A DNA stretch of 64,000 nucleotides. It comes from Nansenia antarctica (taxonomy: Eukaryota > Chordata > Actinopteri > Argentiniformes > Microstomatidae). This document shows positions 32,511 through 43,268 of the stretch, in pieces. Location: assembly GCA_963989245.1 (NCBI GenBank), contig OZ022344.1:7423110-7487109 (forward strand), written 5' to 3'. The notes under the pieces were generated by a model. It saw only the letters and a program-made list of their open reading frames with translations, was not told the origin of the DNA and did not search any database. Each line of letters opens with the position of its first letter. Within the stretch, counting starts at the first letter, position 1. Both the position numbers and the translations under genes were made by a program.

Positions 32511-35021
32511 AATGAATGAATGAATGAATGAATGGACTTTATTGTCATTGCTACAGTACAGGTACCAAACAACGACATTTAGGAGGGGTGGCTCCCCTGG
32601 TGTTAGGAAAGGAAAAAAAAAAAAACTTTAAAAAAAAAATCACAAGAAGGGAAGGAGCTGGTTTACATAAATAAAGGCTATGTACACTATCCACTGTACT
32701 ATACTGTACAGATAGACGACTAGGGTTGTCATATTGCACAATAGTATTGTTTCACGTTATTTAAAGTGTCACAGTTTGCAGGCTTGAAATGTACATGTTT
32801 GTGCCTCAGCACTACACCTGATTTTTTCAGTCCAGCAGCTGCCATACAATCCGTCCAGACTGTCCAGGGCCCAGAACTTAGGTCTTTGCTGTGTTCAGGG
32901 CCTGGACGGCCCTGTGGTAGAAGCTGTTCTTCAGTCTGTTTGTCTTAGCGGCCAGGGTCCTGAACCGCCTTTTCGAGGGCAGCCTGGTAAAGTGTTCGTA
33001 CCCAGGGTGGGTCGGGTCCCTGGAGATCTTGGAGGCCTTCCTGAGACAGCGTGTGTTGTACAGCTCTTCCAGAGAGGGGAGGGGGGCGCCGGTGATCTTC
33101 TGTGCTGTTCTCACGACTCTCTGTAGCGCATTTCTCTCCACTGTTGTGCAGCTGGAGAACCAGTTGCAGATGCCGTAGGTGAGGATGCTCTCCACTGCGC
33201 CGCGGTAGAAGGTCACCAGTATCTCCTGCTTGCTGTGTTCCTTCCTGAGGACTCTCAGGGTGTATAGCCGCTGTTGTGCCCTCTTGATGGTGCCTTTTGT
33301 GTTGTCCTTCCAGGTCAGGTCATCCCGCATGTGCATCCCCAGGAATCGGAGGGTTGAGACTCTCTCCACGCTCTCTCCGTCGATGAGCAGGGGCTGGATC
33401 TCGGACTTTTTCCTCCTGAAGTCTACGATGATTTCCTGGGTCTTTGACTTGTTCAGCAGCAGGTTGTTAACCTTGCACAGCTTGCTCAGTTGCTCTACCT
33501 CATCCCTGTACGCCGCCTCGTCCCCCCCCGAGATGCATCCCACCACGGTGGTGTCGCAAACTTTACGATGGAGTTGCTGGGGTGGACGGGGGTGAAGTCG
33601 TAGGTGTAGAGGTTGTAGAGGATGGGGCTTAGCACGCAGCCCTGGGGGGACCCAGTGCTGAGTCTGAGGGCTGTGGAGGTGTGGGGGCCCACCCGCACCC
33701 TCTGGGGGCGGTCGGTCAGGAAGTCCTTGATCCACGCACATATAGAGTGTGATAGACCCAGGTCTAGTAGTTTGGTCACTAGCCTGTCTGGAAGGATGGT
33801 GTTGAAGGCGGAGCTGAAGTCCACGAAGAGCAGTCTCGCGTAGCTGTTTCCCCTCTCCAGGTGGGATAGAGTGGCGTGGAGAGTCGTCGCGATGGCGTCC
33901 TCTGTGGACCTGTGGCCTCTGTAGGCGAACTGGTATGGATCCAGGTTGGGCGGGAGGCGTGTGAGTATGTGGGCCCGGACTAGTTTCTCGAAGCACTTCA
34001 TGATGATTGGTGTGAGTGCCACCGGGCGGTAGTCGTTTAGGCAGCTCACCGTGCTTTTCTTCGGGACTGGGATGATAGTTGAGGTTTTCAGGCAGGGTGG
34101 GATGGTGGCCTGGGACAGGGACTGGTTAAAGATGTTGGTGAAAACCCCGGCCAGCTGGTCGGCGCAGTCTCTCAGCACCCGTCCCAGGACGCCATCCGGC
34201 CCCGAGGCTTTCCTGGGGTCCACCGCCTTCAGTACGCGTCTCACTTCATGCTCTGTGAGGGTGAGGCTGCTGAGAGCTGGAGAGAGTGGTGTTTGTGTTG
34301 CGGTTACCTCCGTTCGCCCCTCGTCGAACCGGGCGTAGAAGGTGTTCAGCTTTCCCGCCAGCAGGGGGTCGTCCTCTGCGGCTGTGAGCCTGTTGGCTCT
34401 GAAGTTTGTCATCTGCTGAACCCCCTGCCACATCCGCCTGGAGTCGTTGCTCAGGAGGCATTCCTCAATCTTCTCTCTGTGGTCTGCCTTGGCCGCTTTG
34501 ATTCCGCGCTTTAGGTTGGCCCTGGTGGAGCTGTACAGCGGTGTGCTCTTCCCTGCGAAGAAGGCGTTGTCCCTCTCGTTGATCAGTTTTTGGACCTTCC
34601 CAGTCATCCATGGCTTCGTGTTGGGGTAGACCCGGACCCGTTTGTCCACGGTGACTGAGTTGGTGCAGTTCACTATGTGGTTCAGAACCGACGACGTGTA
34701 CTGTTCCAGGTCCTCATGCTCATATTCCTGCCATAGGGTGTCATTTAGGCAGATCTGCAGTGGAGCGGACCCTTCTGGCCAGGTTCTGACAGTCTTAGTG
34801 GTGATGGGAGCACTTTTCCCCATGGTAGTGTATGCAGGGATCAGGAGGATTGACACATGGTCAGACATGCCTAGATGAGCTAGCGGACTAGCCTTGTAAG
34901 CACGTTTGATGTTGGTGTATACCTTGTCCAGTGTTTTTTCTCCTCTTGTTGCACATTTCACATGCTGATAGAACTTGGGTAGTACTGCCTTCAGGTCGAC
35001 ATGATTGAAATCTCCTGCTAT
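32511..35021 (-). mobile_element. L2-like LINE, 5'-truncated, nested
   Basis: Minus orientation. The 3' end has an (ATTC)n-type tail at 32511-32533 and the typical GACTTTATTGTCATTGCTAC motif. ATACATG flanks both ends (32504-32510 and 35022-35028), a clear 7-bp target duplication. The 5' end stops inside the endonuclease region, so the copy is truncated. Confidence 0.88.
32878..35021 (-). pseudogene. L2-like LINE endonuclease/reverse transcriptase remnant, frameshifted
   Basis: The first frame (down to about 33560) runs from the endonuclease end (AGDFNHVDLKAVLPKF, LGMSDHVSI) through reverse transcriptase blocks (KASGPDGVLGRVLRDCADQL, NDYRPVALTPIIMKCFEKLV, FVDFSSAFNTILPDRLV, STGSPQGCVLSPILYNLY). 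It then shifts frame at about 33553-33561. The second frame continues to 32878 with TTVVGCISGGDE, LRFLGMHMRDDLTW and the C-terminal GAVESILTYGICNWF. The shift removes the FADD catalytic motif. It cannot encode an active enzyme. Confidence 0.9.
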
Positions 35022-35197
35022 ATACATGTAACAAGGGTAGGCGCAATAAGCCACGGCTTCAGCCTACACCTTTTTGGTCCTGGTGTTATGAATTGTGACT
35101 GTGTACATTTTTAAATATTTTTTTATATCTGTATTGTGTATTGCATAAGGGACCAAAATAAACATTCTCAATCAATCAATCAATCAATTCTCTCTGA

Positions 35198-36230
35198 ATG
35201 CTGGACAACATGGCACCTCATGGCAAGGAACTCTCTGAGCGGCTGAAAAAAAGGATTATTGCGCTTCACAAAGATGGCCTTGGCTATAAGAAGATTGCCA
35301 ACACCCTGAAAATGAGTTGCAGCACAGTGGCTAAGATCATACAGCGGTTTTCCAGGACAGGTTCCACTCGGAACAGGCCTCGCCAGGGTCGACCAAAGAA
35401 GTTGAGTCCACGTGCTCAGCGTCATATCCAGAGGTTGGTTTCCAAAAATAGATGTGCGAGTGCTTCCAGCATTGCTGCAGAGGTTGCAGAAGTGGGATGA
35501 CAGCCTGTCAGTGCCCAGACCATACGCTGCACACTGCATCAAATCGGTTTGCATGGTCGTCGCCCAAGACAGAAGCCTCTTCTGAAACCGATGCATAAGA
35601 AAGCCCGCAAACAGTTTGCTGAAGACAATGAATCCAAGAACATGAGTTACTGGAACCATGTCCTGTGGTCTGATGAGACCAAAATAAACCTGTTTGGGTC
35701 AGATGGTGTCCGGCGTGTGTGGCGGCACCCTGGTGAGGAGTACCAAGACAAATGTGTTTTGCCTACAGTCAAGCAATGGTGGCAGCATCATGGTCTGGGG
35801 CTGCATGAGTGCTGCCGGCACTGGGGAGCTGCATTTCATTGAGGGACACATGAATTCCAATATATACTGTGACATCCTGCAGCAGAGCATGATCCCCTCT
35901 CTTCGGAAACTGAGCCGTAGGGCAGTTTTCCAACATGATAATGACCCTAAACACACCTCCAAGATGACAACGGCCTTGCTGAAGAAGCTGAAGGTTAAGG
36001 TGATGGACTGGCCAAGTATGTCTCCAGACCTAAACCCAATTGAGCACATGTGGGGCATCCTCAAGAGGCAGGTGGAGGAGTGCAAGGTGTCCAACATCCG
36101 TGGGCTCTGTGATGTCGTCATGGAGGAGTGGAAGAAGATTCCAGAAGCAACCTGTGCAGCTCTGGTGAATTCCATGCCCAGGAGGGTTAAAGCAGTGCTA
36201 GATAACAATGGTGGTCACACAAAATATTGA
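35198..36230 (+). pseudogene. Tc1-like transposase, disrupted
   Basis: N-terminal paired-type DNA-binding region (MAPHGKELSERLKKRIIALH, GLGYKKIANTLKMSCSTVAK, GRPKKLSPRAQRHIQRLV). The catalytic part has the first Asp in WSDETK (about 35672), the second in FQHDNDPKHTSK (about 35937) and the Glu in SPDLNPIEHMWGILK (about 36042), the DDE triad of the family. It is broken by an in-frame TGA at 35498-35500 and a frame change near 35770-35785. Internal to the Tc1 element. Confidence 0.93.
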
Positions 36231-36470
36231 CACTTAGTTGTTCAGTGTTCACTATGGGGTGTACTCACTTTTGTTGCCAGCTGTTTAGACATTAACAGCT
36301 GTGTACTGAGTAATTTTCAATGGACAATACATCTATACTGTTATTCAAGCAGCACACTGACTACTTTAAGTTATATCAAAGTTTCATTAAGATAGTGTTA
36401 TCCCCTGAAAGGATATGACAGAATATGTGCAAAAATCTAAAGGGTGTACTCACTTTTGAGATATACTGTA

Positions 36471-36821
36471 TATTGACATTCCTTTTGATCAAACCGAATT
36501 TGTAATATTCAGGAGGGAACACAAGATGCGCAAAGAATAATTTATTATTATGATTATTAATAATTAATTAATATTATTAATAATTCATTATTGGAATAAT
36601 GCCAGTTCACGTTTTCGACATCCAGGCAGGAAACCCAATCAAATCAAAGTAAAATTAGCGAGTTATTAACCTTGAATCCATATCACAAACATGATCCTGC
36701 AACATTGCCGACTCTATCAGGTTTCAGTCCCACACCGTTTGCGTGTCACATTGGTCCAGAAGAAGCGAGCACAAGTTAACTAACCACCCCTACTGTTTAA
36801 CCTGTTTTATTAATTTCCAAA
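36471..36821 (+). promoter_or_regulatory. EEVS upstream region
   Basis: The only 350 bp between the transposon and the EEVS ATG. An AT-rich (ATTAATA)n-like stretch lies at 36535-36600. No clear TATA or E-box cluster was seen. Any close promoter must lie here or in the transposon. Confidence 0.3.
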
Positions 36822-39800
36822 ATGACCGCGCCAGCTGAAAATCCTGAACATATCCAGGGAATTCCGACAGATGAAAACTCTAATAACGATACGGACCAAC
36901 GAGTCGAGTTCAGTCTGCTTCAAGTGAACGGGACCTGGAACCGACACGCTGGATCGTCCCGTGGTGAGGGACGGCTATCTGCCGCTAAAATGTCAGTGCA
37001 TTTATTTGGACCTTTCTGGTGAAACTGTTATTATTGAACTGAACTATTGTGTGAAGAATGCCAAAATGAATGTATCCAGTGTGAACAACAGCCTTGTTAA
37101 CACGCTCGATGTACAGCATGTACAATGTACAACATTTAGAAATCATTTATTAGTGCAAAGTATATGTTTTGAGGACATGTATTATAAAGGTATGAGATTT
37201 CCCATTTTTGTAAGTTACCCAACTGACCTTTTTCCAATGTAGGTTAAGTGAACAAGAGGGGATGGAATATATTTCTATTTTTGGCACAGCTGACATTTTA
37301 GCTTATAGTACAGTATGAGGTGTAGGATACTGTATGCCACAGTACACTGTACAGCCCACCCATAGAACACGTGTAACAGCAGCTGTATTTGCAGAGTAAC
37401 TGTCAGAATGGCAGTTGATATTCAGGAATGTCAATATTCAGAAAGGTCATATTTTTAAAAATGGCAATGGGTAAATCTCAACTGTAAGAAAATGCTTTAC
37501 CTCACATTTGTTTACTTCAGTCCTGCTGGCACTACAGTATATTGTTGTGGCCACTTATTAGATAAGGTTAGATGAGATGAGATTAGATGAGATTCAACTT
37601 TATTGTCATTGCACAGAGTAGGCTACTGAGACAACGAAATGTAGTTTGGCATCTAACCAGATAAGAGCAAAATAGTGGCATGGCATTATTATTTTGAATA
37701 GGATCATTTCTAATGGGAAATCCCCCTGCAGCTTCCAGAGCCCGTCAGAGCACGGCCTTTCCTGGACGGTGGTCAGCCCCATCGTCCTCACCTACAGGGT
37801 AGTCCAATGCCACAACCTGCTGGACGTCGGGAACGACACCCTGCTATGGGGACATATAGGGGATCCGGAGGAACTGAAGGCCTGGAAAAGTCACCCCAGG
37901 CCTGTCAAGCGCTTCATCGTCATCGACGAGACTGTCAATCAGCTCTATGGTTCCCGGGTCACCAGGTACTTTGAGGCCAGAGAGGTTCTGTATAGGATCC
38001 TGTCACTGCCCACCACAGAGGAGAACAAGTCCATGACCCTGGTGACCAAGATCCTGGAGGAAGTCCACAGGTTCGGCATCGACAGGCGCTCGGAGCCCAT
38101 CATAGCCATCGGGGGAGGGGTGTGCCTGGACGTGGTGGGGTTGGCCGCGTCTCTCTACCGCAGACAGACTCCCTACATACGTGTCCCGACCACCCTGCTG
38201 GCGTATGTCGACGCTAGCGTGGGGGCGAAGACCGGAGTCAACTTTGCCAACAGCAAGAACAAACTGGGGAGCTACATCCCGCCAGTCGCGACGTTTTTAG
38301 ACCGCTCTTTCATCAGAACAGTTCCTCGCCGTCACATTTCGAACGGGATGGCAGAAATGCTAAAGGTGTCCAGCACTGCATGGATATATGCATGTGAGTG
38401 GAGCAAGTGGAAACTACCTTATGCATTACTAAAGAGCATGTCATCCTTCCAAAAGGTCTGAAAGATGTGATTAGTGCCAGAATTATGTTCAAACATTAAT
38501 ATCTTTAGTGTTTGGTTTCCTACACTAATCGCTATTACTAATTCACGAATATTAATGAAAAAAAACTAAATCATTGATTGTGTTGCCAGTGTACATTTTG
38601 TTTCAGAATTCTGTATGGCGCCAATAAATTTGTAGTTAGGTTAGATGATTTTCACAAATATAAAGACAGGTTGTACACAGATAAAAACAGCCGGCTACTC
38701 TATGTCAACTACTTTATGTTCATGAATCATGATTCTGTGCGCCCCAGATGGCCCTGATGAAACACAGGGGGTTGTTTGAGCTCCTGGAGACTCAAGGCCA
38801 AAATCTACTGGATTCCAGCTTCCAGTCCTGTGAGAACACCCGTGCGTGTGACCCCGAGGATCCCGCCTCTGCCTCCACCCGCATCGCCATAGAAACGATG
38901 CTGGAGGAACTGGCTCCCAACCTTTGGGAGGACGACTTGAACAGGCTGGTGGACTTTGGTCATCTGATCAGCCCCGAGTTAGAAATGGTGAAGTGATTAA
39001 ACACCAAAGTTGTCTCAGGACGTCCTTACGTCTCTATTGTACTGACACTGTACCTACTTTAGGGTAACTATTAGACCTAGAGTTATCATTGCTGTAAGTA
39101 CAGTGAAGCAAGCAACACATAATTACATACTTATTACATACGTATTAATAATAATATAATATATGCCATTTTGCATGATGCTTTTATCCAATGTGACTTA
39201 CATTGCAGTGAGTTTATACATTTTTCAGTATATATGGTCCCAGCGGGGATCGAACCCCCAACCTAACCGTTGTTAGCGCCGTGCTCTACCTCTAACTGAG
39301 CCGCAGAGGACCATTTTACACGATCACATTATTATCACAATAGTAATCAATCACACAGTAATAACAACACTGTAAATGTCACCAACTCTTGCCTTTGGGA
39401 TTTGTCATTTCTCTTCATGCTCCCGTTGTAGAAGGTGCTGCCTGCGCTGCTCCACGGGGAGGCGGTGAACGTGGACATGTCCTTCATGGTGCATGTGGCC
39501 CACCAGAGGGGGCTCCTTACCAGGGAGGAGAGGGCCAGGATCACACGCTGCATGCTGGCGCTGGAGCTGCCTGTGTGGCACCAGGACTGCACCCTGGCCC
39601 TCGTGCAGGAGGCCCTGAGTAAAAGGCTGACACACTCCGGAGGGTCTCTGAGGCTGCCCCTCCCTACAGGACTGGGGTGTGCAGGTCTCTGGGCAATATT
39701 CATTTAATTTAAAAAATAAAAACATAATCCAGTCAAGTGATTTTTTTCACTTGTTTGTGAACTGTGGGAGTGGGTCCTGGCTAGCTGGGCAAATGTAACT

Positions 39801-39963
39801 GCTGTTTAGTTATTTGAATTCTGTGGCTCTGTGGTCTCAAATCAGAGACAGAGGTACTGTATACTGTTCATTCTGTCTCTTTTCTACAGAAATCTTCCAC
39901 GATATGAGTGACGATCTCCTGTGTAAGGCTTTTAAGAGTTGGTGTGAGGACCTTGGTGTTTGA
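36822..39963 (+). CDS. eevs: 2-epi-5-epi-valiolone synthase (EEVS), sugar phosphate cyclase, 5 coding exons, 456 aa
   Basis: Cyclises sedoheptulose 7-phosphate to 2-epi-5-epi-valiolone using NAD+ and a divalent metal. In fish this is the first step to gadusol, a UV-absorbing compound. Coding exons: 36822-36991, 37732-38365, 38748-38987, 39432-39684, 39890-39963 (1371 nt; phases agree; no in-frame stop). It belongs to the dehydroquinate-synthase superfamily. Visible landmarks are the nucleotide-binding stretch AIGGGVCLDVVGLAAS (GGG 184-186), VPTTLLAYVDASVGAKTGVN, and likely metal ligands E265 (NGMAEMLK), H340 (VDFGHLISP) and H356 (LLHGEAVNVDM). The N-terminal 50 residues are variable. The exon 4 donor is taken at 39685 (GTCTCT), because it gives GLGCAEIFHD, the expected reading. 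It sits between MDFIC2 and MITF, as in other fish, but without its usual partner MT-Ox. Confidence 0.95.
37575..37660 (-). mobile_element. L2-like LINE 3' tail in EEVS intron 1
   Basis: (GATTAGAT)n-like tail followed by TTCAACTTTATTGTCATTGC and AACGAAATG, the reverse of the LINE end at 63730-63830. Confidence 0.6.
39163..39313 (-). mobile_element. tRNA-derived SINE, full length, in EEVS intron 3
   Basis: The minus strand begins ATGGTCCTCTGCGGCTCAGT, with a B box GGGGTTCGATCCCCGC, and ends with the GCTTTTATCC-type tail. Same family as 18912-19165. Confidence 0.75.
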
Positions 39964-40029
39964 AGTCTGGGGTTTAAAAGCAAACTGCACCGACGATGCT
40001 GGGGCCATGAGCGACCGAAGACCAACTGA

Positions 40030-40079
40030 CGCCAACTGTCATGTGACCACGCCAACTGTCATGTGACCACGCCAACTGT
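40030..40079. repeat. 20-bp tandem repeat with TCATGTGA sites in EEVS 3' UTR
   Basis: GCCAACTGTCATGTGACCAC is present twice and then partly a third time. The two full copies each contain TCATGTGA (40039-40046 and 40059-40066), a known high-affinity core for MITF/TFE bHLH-Zip factors. Binding is not shown by sequence. Confidence 0.85.
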
Positions 40080-40145
40080 CATGTTTCCATTTAAGTGAAA
40101 TTAAAAGAGTATGTACTGTAGAAAGTTAACCCACCTGGCCATGCA

Positions 40146-40151
40146 AATAAA
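40146..40151 (+). terminator. EEVS poly(A) signal
   Basis: AATAAA on the plus strand, 183 bp after the EEVS stop codon. Confidence 0.7.
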
Positions 40152-40184
40152 GCGTCAGCGTCATGTTAACAGCTGAGTTGGACA

Positions 40185-40190
40185 TTTATT
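40185..40190 (-). terminator. Candidate distal MITF poly(A) signal
   Basis: AATAAA on the minus strand, about 3.08 kb after the MITF stop. Human MITF also has a 3' UTR of about 3 kb, which supports this as the distal end. Nearer hexamers may also be used. Confidence 0.5.
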
Positions 40191-41911
40191 GACTCTACTG
40201 TCAACAGTTTTGGAAGTTAACACTGATTCTTCTTAATGTACTTCAAGGCTGATGGAAATACAACATGTAACCTAGCACCTTCATATCTCTCTGTATATAT
40301 ATAAATGGTACTAGTAAGGAAAACAATGAAGTATAACCATTTAATTTACTTTAATATTTGTCACAAGATAGTTTCCACATTCAGTTCCAATGAGTTTGAG
40401 TTCAGTTCACTGCTCCATTTACAACCAGTGCATAACCATCGTTACCTCCATCTCCCCTGACAACAGAGTAATTATCAATCAGTAATTACAGTAGCATTCT
40501 CAGCAGGGGAAGTGTCTATATGAACCATAGAAATAGAATGGGTAGAACAGACACGATCTGAACCAACGTGGCTCTCTGAGATTGTAGTGGTATATCCAAT
40601 ATGTGCCATTGTATCACTCAGGTTCGGAAAATCAGTATGACTCAATATTATATATTGACTCGTACTAACACTATAAATATAAACTACATATCTACTTTAC
40701 TTACTACAAACTAGCCTTCATAAAGTGAGTTTTAAAAGTGATGGCAATGTCCATTCTATGCATTCATATTTGATGGTATAAAGCACCGATATTGGTGGCG
40801 ACTGAGGTTTCAGTCAACACATACATGAGTGTCATTCTATTCAAAAACGATAGGCTGACCTGGGTTCAGTCAAGGGGCAGTGACAGAGTGACAGGCATGT
40901 GTCTAGATATCACTCTAAGGCTTAGTACAGACCTGGGATCAGTTTGACCGTGAGGGCCATTCTGCAGACCAATGTTGCTGCAGCGAGTACCCTTGTAAGT
41001 GCATGGGCGACTTTGTGCTTATCCTGCGACCTGATTGCCACAATTTTTTTGTTTGTTTGTTTGTTATTGCTCTACAACAATGGAAAAAACATCAGTTCAC
41101 ATGTACAGTAAGGCCTACAATATCAGCTAAGCTGTCAGAAAACATAGTTAATTCCTTCTTTGCATATTTAGACTTCACTTTGATTTTGGCACCACATTTT
41201 GGCAGTCAACACTGTGAGTTACATTCAGACAAAAAAATGGTCTCAAAAGGAAGCTGAACATTCAGTAAAACTATGAGATTATTGCCTTCTGAGTAGTATT
41301 TTGACCCCACAGAACCCTCTGTGGAATCAAAATCACTCAAAACCAAATGAATGGCCTAAAGAGAGATCTTCTCTTACAGTCCAGTGTTAAAAACCCCATG
41401 GAGGTCTTTCACACGGACAAACGGCCCTCTCCTACTGCTTCCCTTAGGGACCTTGCAGCTCAACAGCTATTGCATGAAGCTTCGAACTCTAGAAAACAAA
41501 ACGATGATGTCTATCAATGTCTAATAGTCCTCTTAAATCTGTGGGAAATTAAAAAAAAGAAAATGGTAAGGCACTTCCAATGTAAATCACTCTGCTAGGC
41601 GCGTCTTACTAATCATTACAACATCGTAGATAATCAGCCTTATTCTAATTATTCTAATGTCTTGTAAAACAGGCACAATACTGAGCTACAACTGTAATCA
41701 TTGCATAGTTCCATAGAGTCGAGGATGCACTGTAACCATACTCTCAATACAGTGGTGTAATGTACAGTAGATAGTTATTATCAAAGGTGTACTTTGCTAC
41801 AGTTATTAAATAGTAGAAATATACATTAACAGTACAACTTATAGTTAAATATAACTACAATCAATCATACAATACATTGTATGCATTTAAAAAACCCAAA
41901 TATAATAGTTA

Positions 41912-41980
<69 letters not shown>

Positions 41981-43268
41981 CGTACTGTATATAAAACATT
42001 GGTTATCTAACCTTTTTTCAATCTATGGACGTCATTCCAGTGTTTTGACAATGTCATACATAAAAAAAATCCCACAGCAGTCTCCTTATATTCCTTGGCA
42101 ATATAAACATTCACATAAATGAAAACAGATCCTGAATATCTCTGAAATGCATGGATGGACATAATAAAAAGTGTAAAACAAAACAATAATAATTTAGGAA
42201 CTGGACAATATTAAAATGTATTTTTCTTCTTAGGAGAAACAGCTCTTGGTAAATACTTGCTGTTATACATTTCAATTGCATTACCATAAATATAGTTTAT
42301 ATTATATAGCAAAAATGTGCCTGTTTTGAAATCATGGTTGTATTTCTACCAATATTGGCCTTAGAACAGTTGCATCCTCTTTAAGAAACACAAAAGAGAC
42401 CAACAAAAATATCCTGAATTCAATAATTCTGCTTACCGTACATACTGTAGGTAGTCTACTGTACATAGCTGGGTAAAATCAACTCAACATCAATCTTAAG
42501 AGAGACACTGAACTCCAATCAGTAATTGTACTAATATCTTTGCACAAAGATAATTGAAAGTCTTAAGACAGCCAACTACACAGCTTCAGCTACTTATGTA
42601 TAGAGAAATGTAAAACCGGTGGCTAAAACATATTCTTGGTAAAAAAAAATAACTGGATGTTTAAAAATCATCTGACTAAGGAATTGGCAAGTTCAATGAC
42701 ACAAGGACGGTAAAGCACACATGTTATCTATTATTTCCTCTACCTTTGCTCTTAAAAGATTTGATAAAAAAAAGAAAGCCGTTTACCACAAAATATTTTT
42801 TACATTATGATGACTCTCAGATTAAATTCTGAAGGAACTCAATTTGGCTGGATAGGATAGAAAGAAGCATTTAAAATCAAACCTGAATAACTACACCTTG
42901 ATGAAAACGATAAGTGTGAAATATTGTTATATCAACATAACTCCCCAACTCATTGTCATCAAAGTTTGGATAAAATCAGACCGTGATCTTAACTAACAAA
43001 AAGTAACTTAAAAATCAGTCCACGAATCGACACTTAATTAAAACATATGATACGATAAACAAAAAACAAAAAAAACAGGGTTGAGTAAATTAAATACATG
43101 TAAACACCTGAAGAAAAAAAAGAAAAAAACATCAACAGATAAGTTTGTGTGCCTATGTAGCAGCTGAGAAGGTATTAGCTACTATGGCGAGTCTCCTGTG
43201 GACTCTTAAACACAGGGTGGAGGGATGGAGATGCAGGTGGGAAGAAGGCTTACTGCCAGTAGGGGGTG
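40191..43268 (-). other. Probable MITF 3' UTR
   Basis: A 3.1-kb AT-rich stretch with no ORF of note and no recognised transposon, except a (TA)n tract at 41919-41975. On the minus strand it carries short matches to sites for microRNAs known to target mammalian MITF: TGCACTG (miR-148/152 type) at 40426-40432, AGCAATA (miR-137 type) at 41065-41071 and AAGGGAA (miR-204/211 type) at 41439-41445. Confidence 0.6.
41919..41975. repeat. (TA)n microsatellite
   Basis: About 28 TA dinucleotides preceded by a short GT run. Confidence 0.97.

Larger units (their letters stand above)
32197..35184 (+). mobile_element. 5'-truncated LINE fragment inserted in the Tc1 element
   Basis: Two outer pieces, 32197-32510 and 35029-35184, flank the L2-like LINE. 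The left piece has a short coding remnant on the plus strand (LWNTFEKEMK at about 32280) like the C-terminus of fish CR1/Rex-type LINE proteins. The right piece has AAGCCACGGCTTCAGCCTAC and a (CAAT)n 3' tail. CAATT at 32192-32196 and 35185-35189 is the probable target duplication. Confidence 0.65.
31853..36468 (+). mobile_element. Tc1-like DNA transposon interrupted by LINE insertions
   Basis: Both ends carry the terminal inverted repeat CAGTATATCTCAAAAGTGAG, and TA is present on each side (31851-31852, 36469-36470). The inverted repeats extend about 210 bp (31853-32063 and about 36258-36468; both contain CAACAAAAGTGAGTACACCC or its inverse). The transposase region is at 35198-36230. The element is split by a LINE insertion at 32197-35184 flanked by CAATT; without that insertion it would be about 1.6 kb, normal for Tc1. 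Confidence 0.95.

Noticed and set aside
38366..38461. EEVS truncated after NGMAEMLK by read-through of intron 2
   Set aside because: GTGTCC is a usable donor and the next exon continues the family sequence in phase.
39685..39707. Continuation of EEVS exon 4 to a stop (GLWAIFI)
   Set aside because: A donor at 39685 joins in phase to 39890 and restores the conserved AEIF ending.
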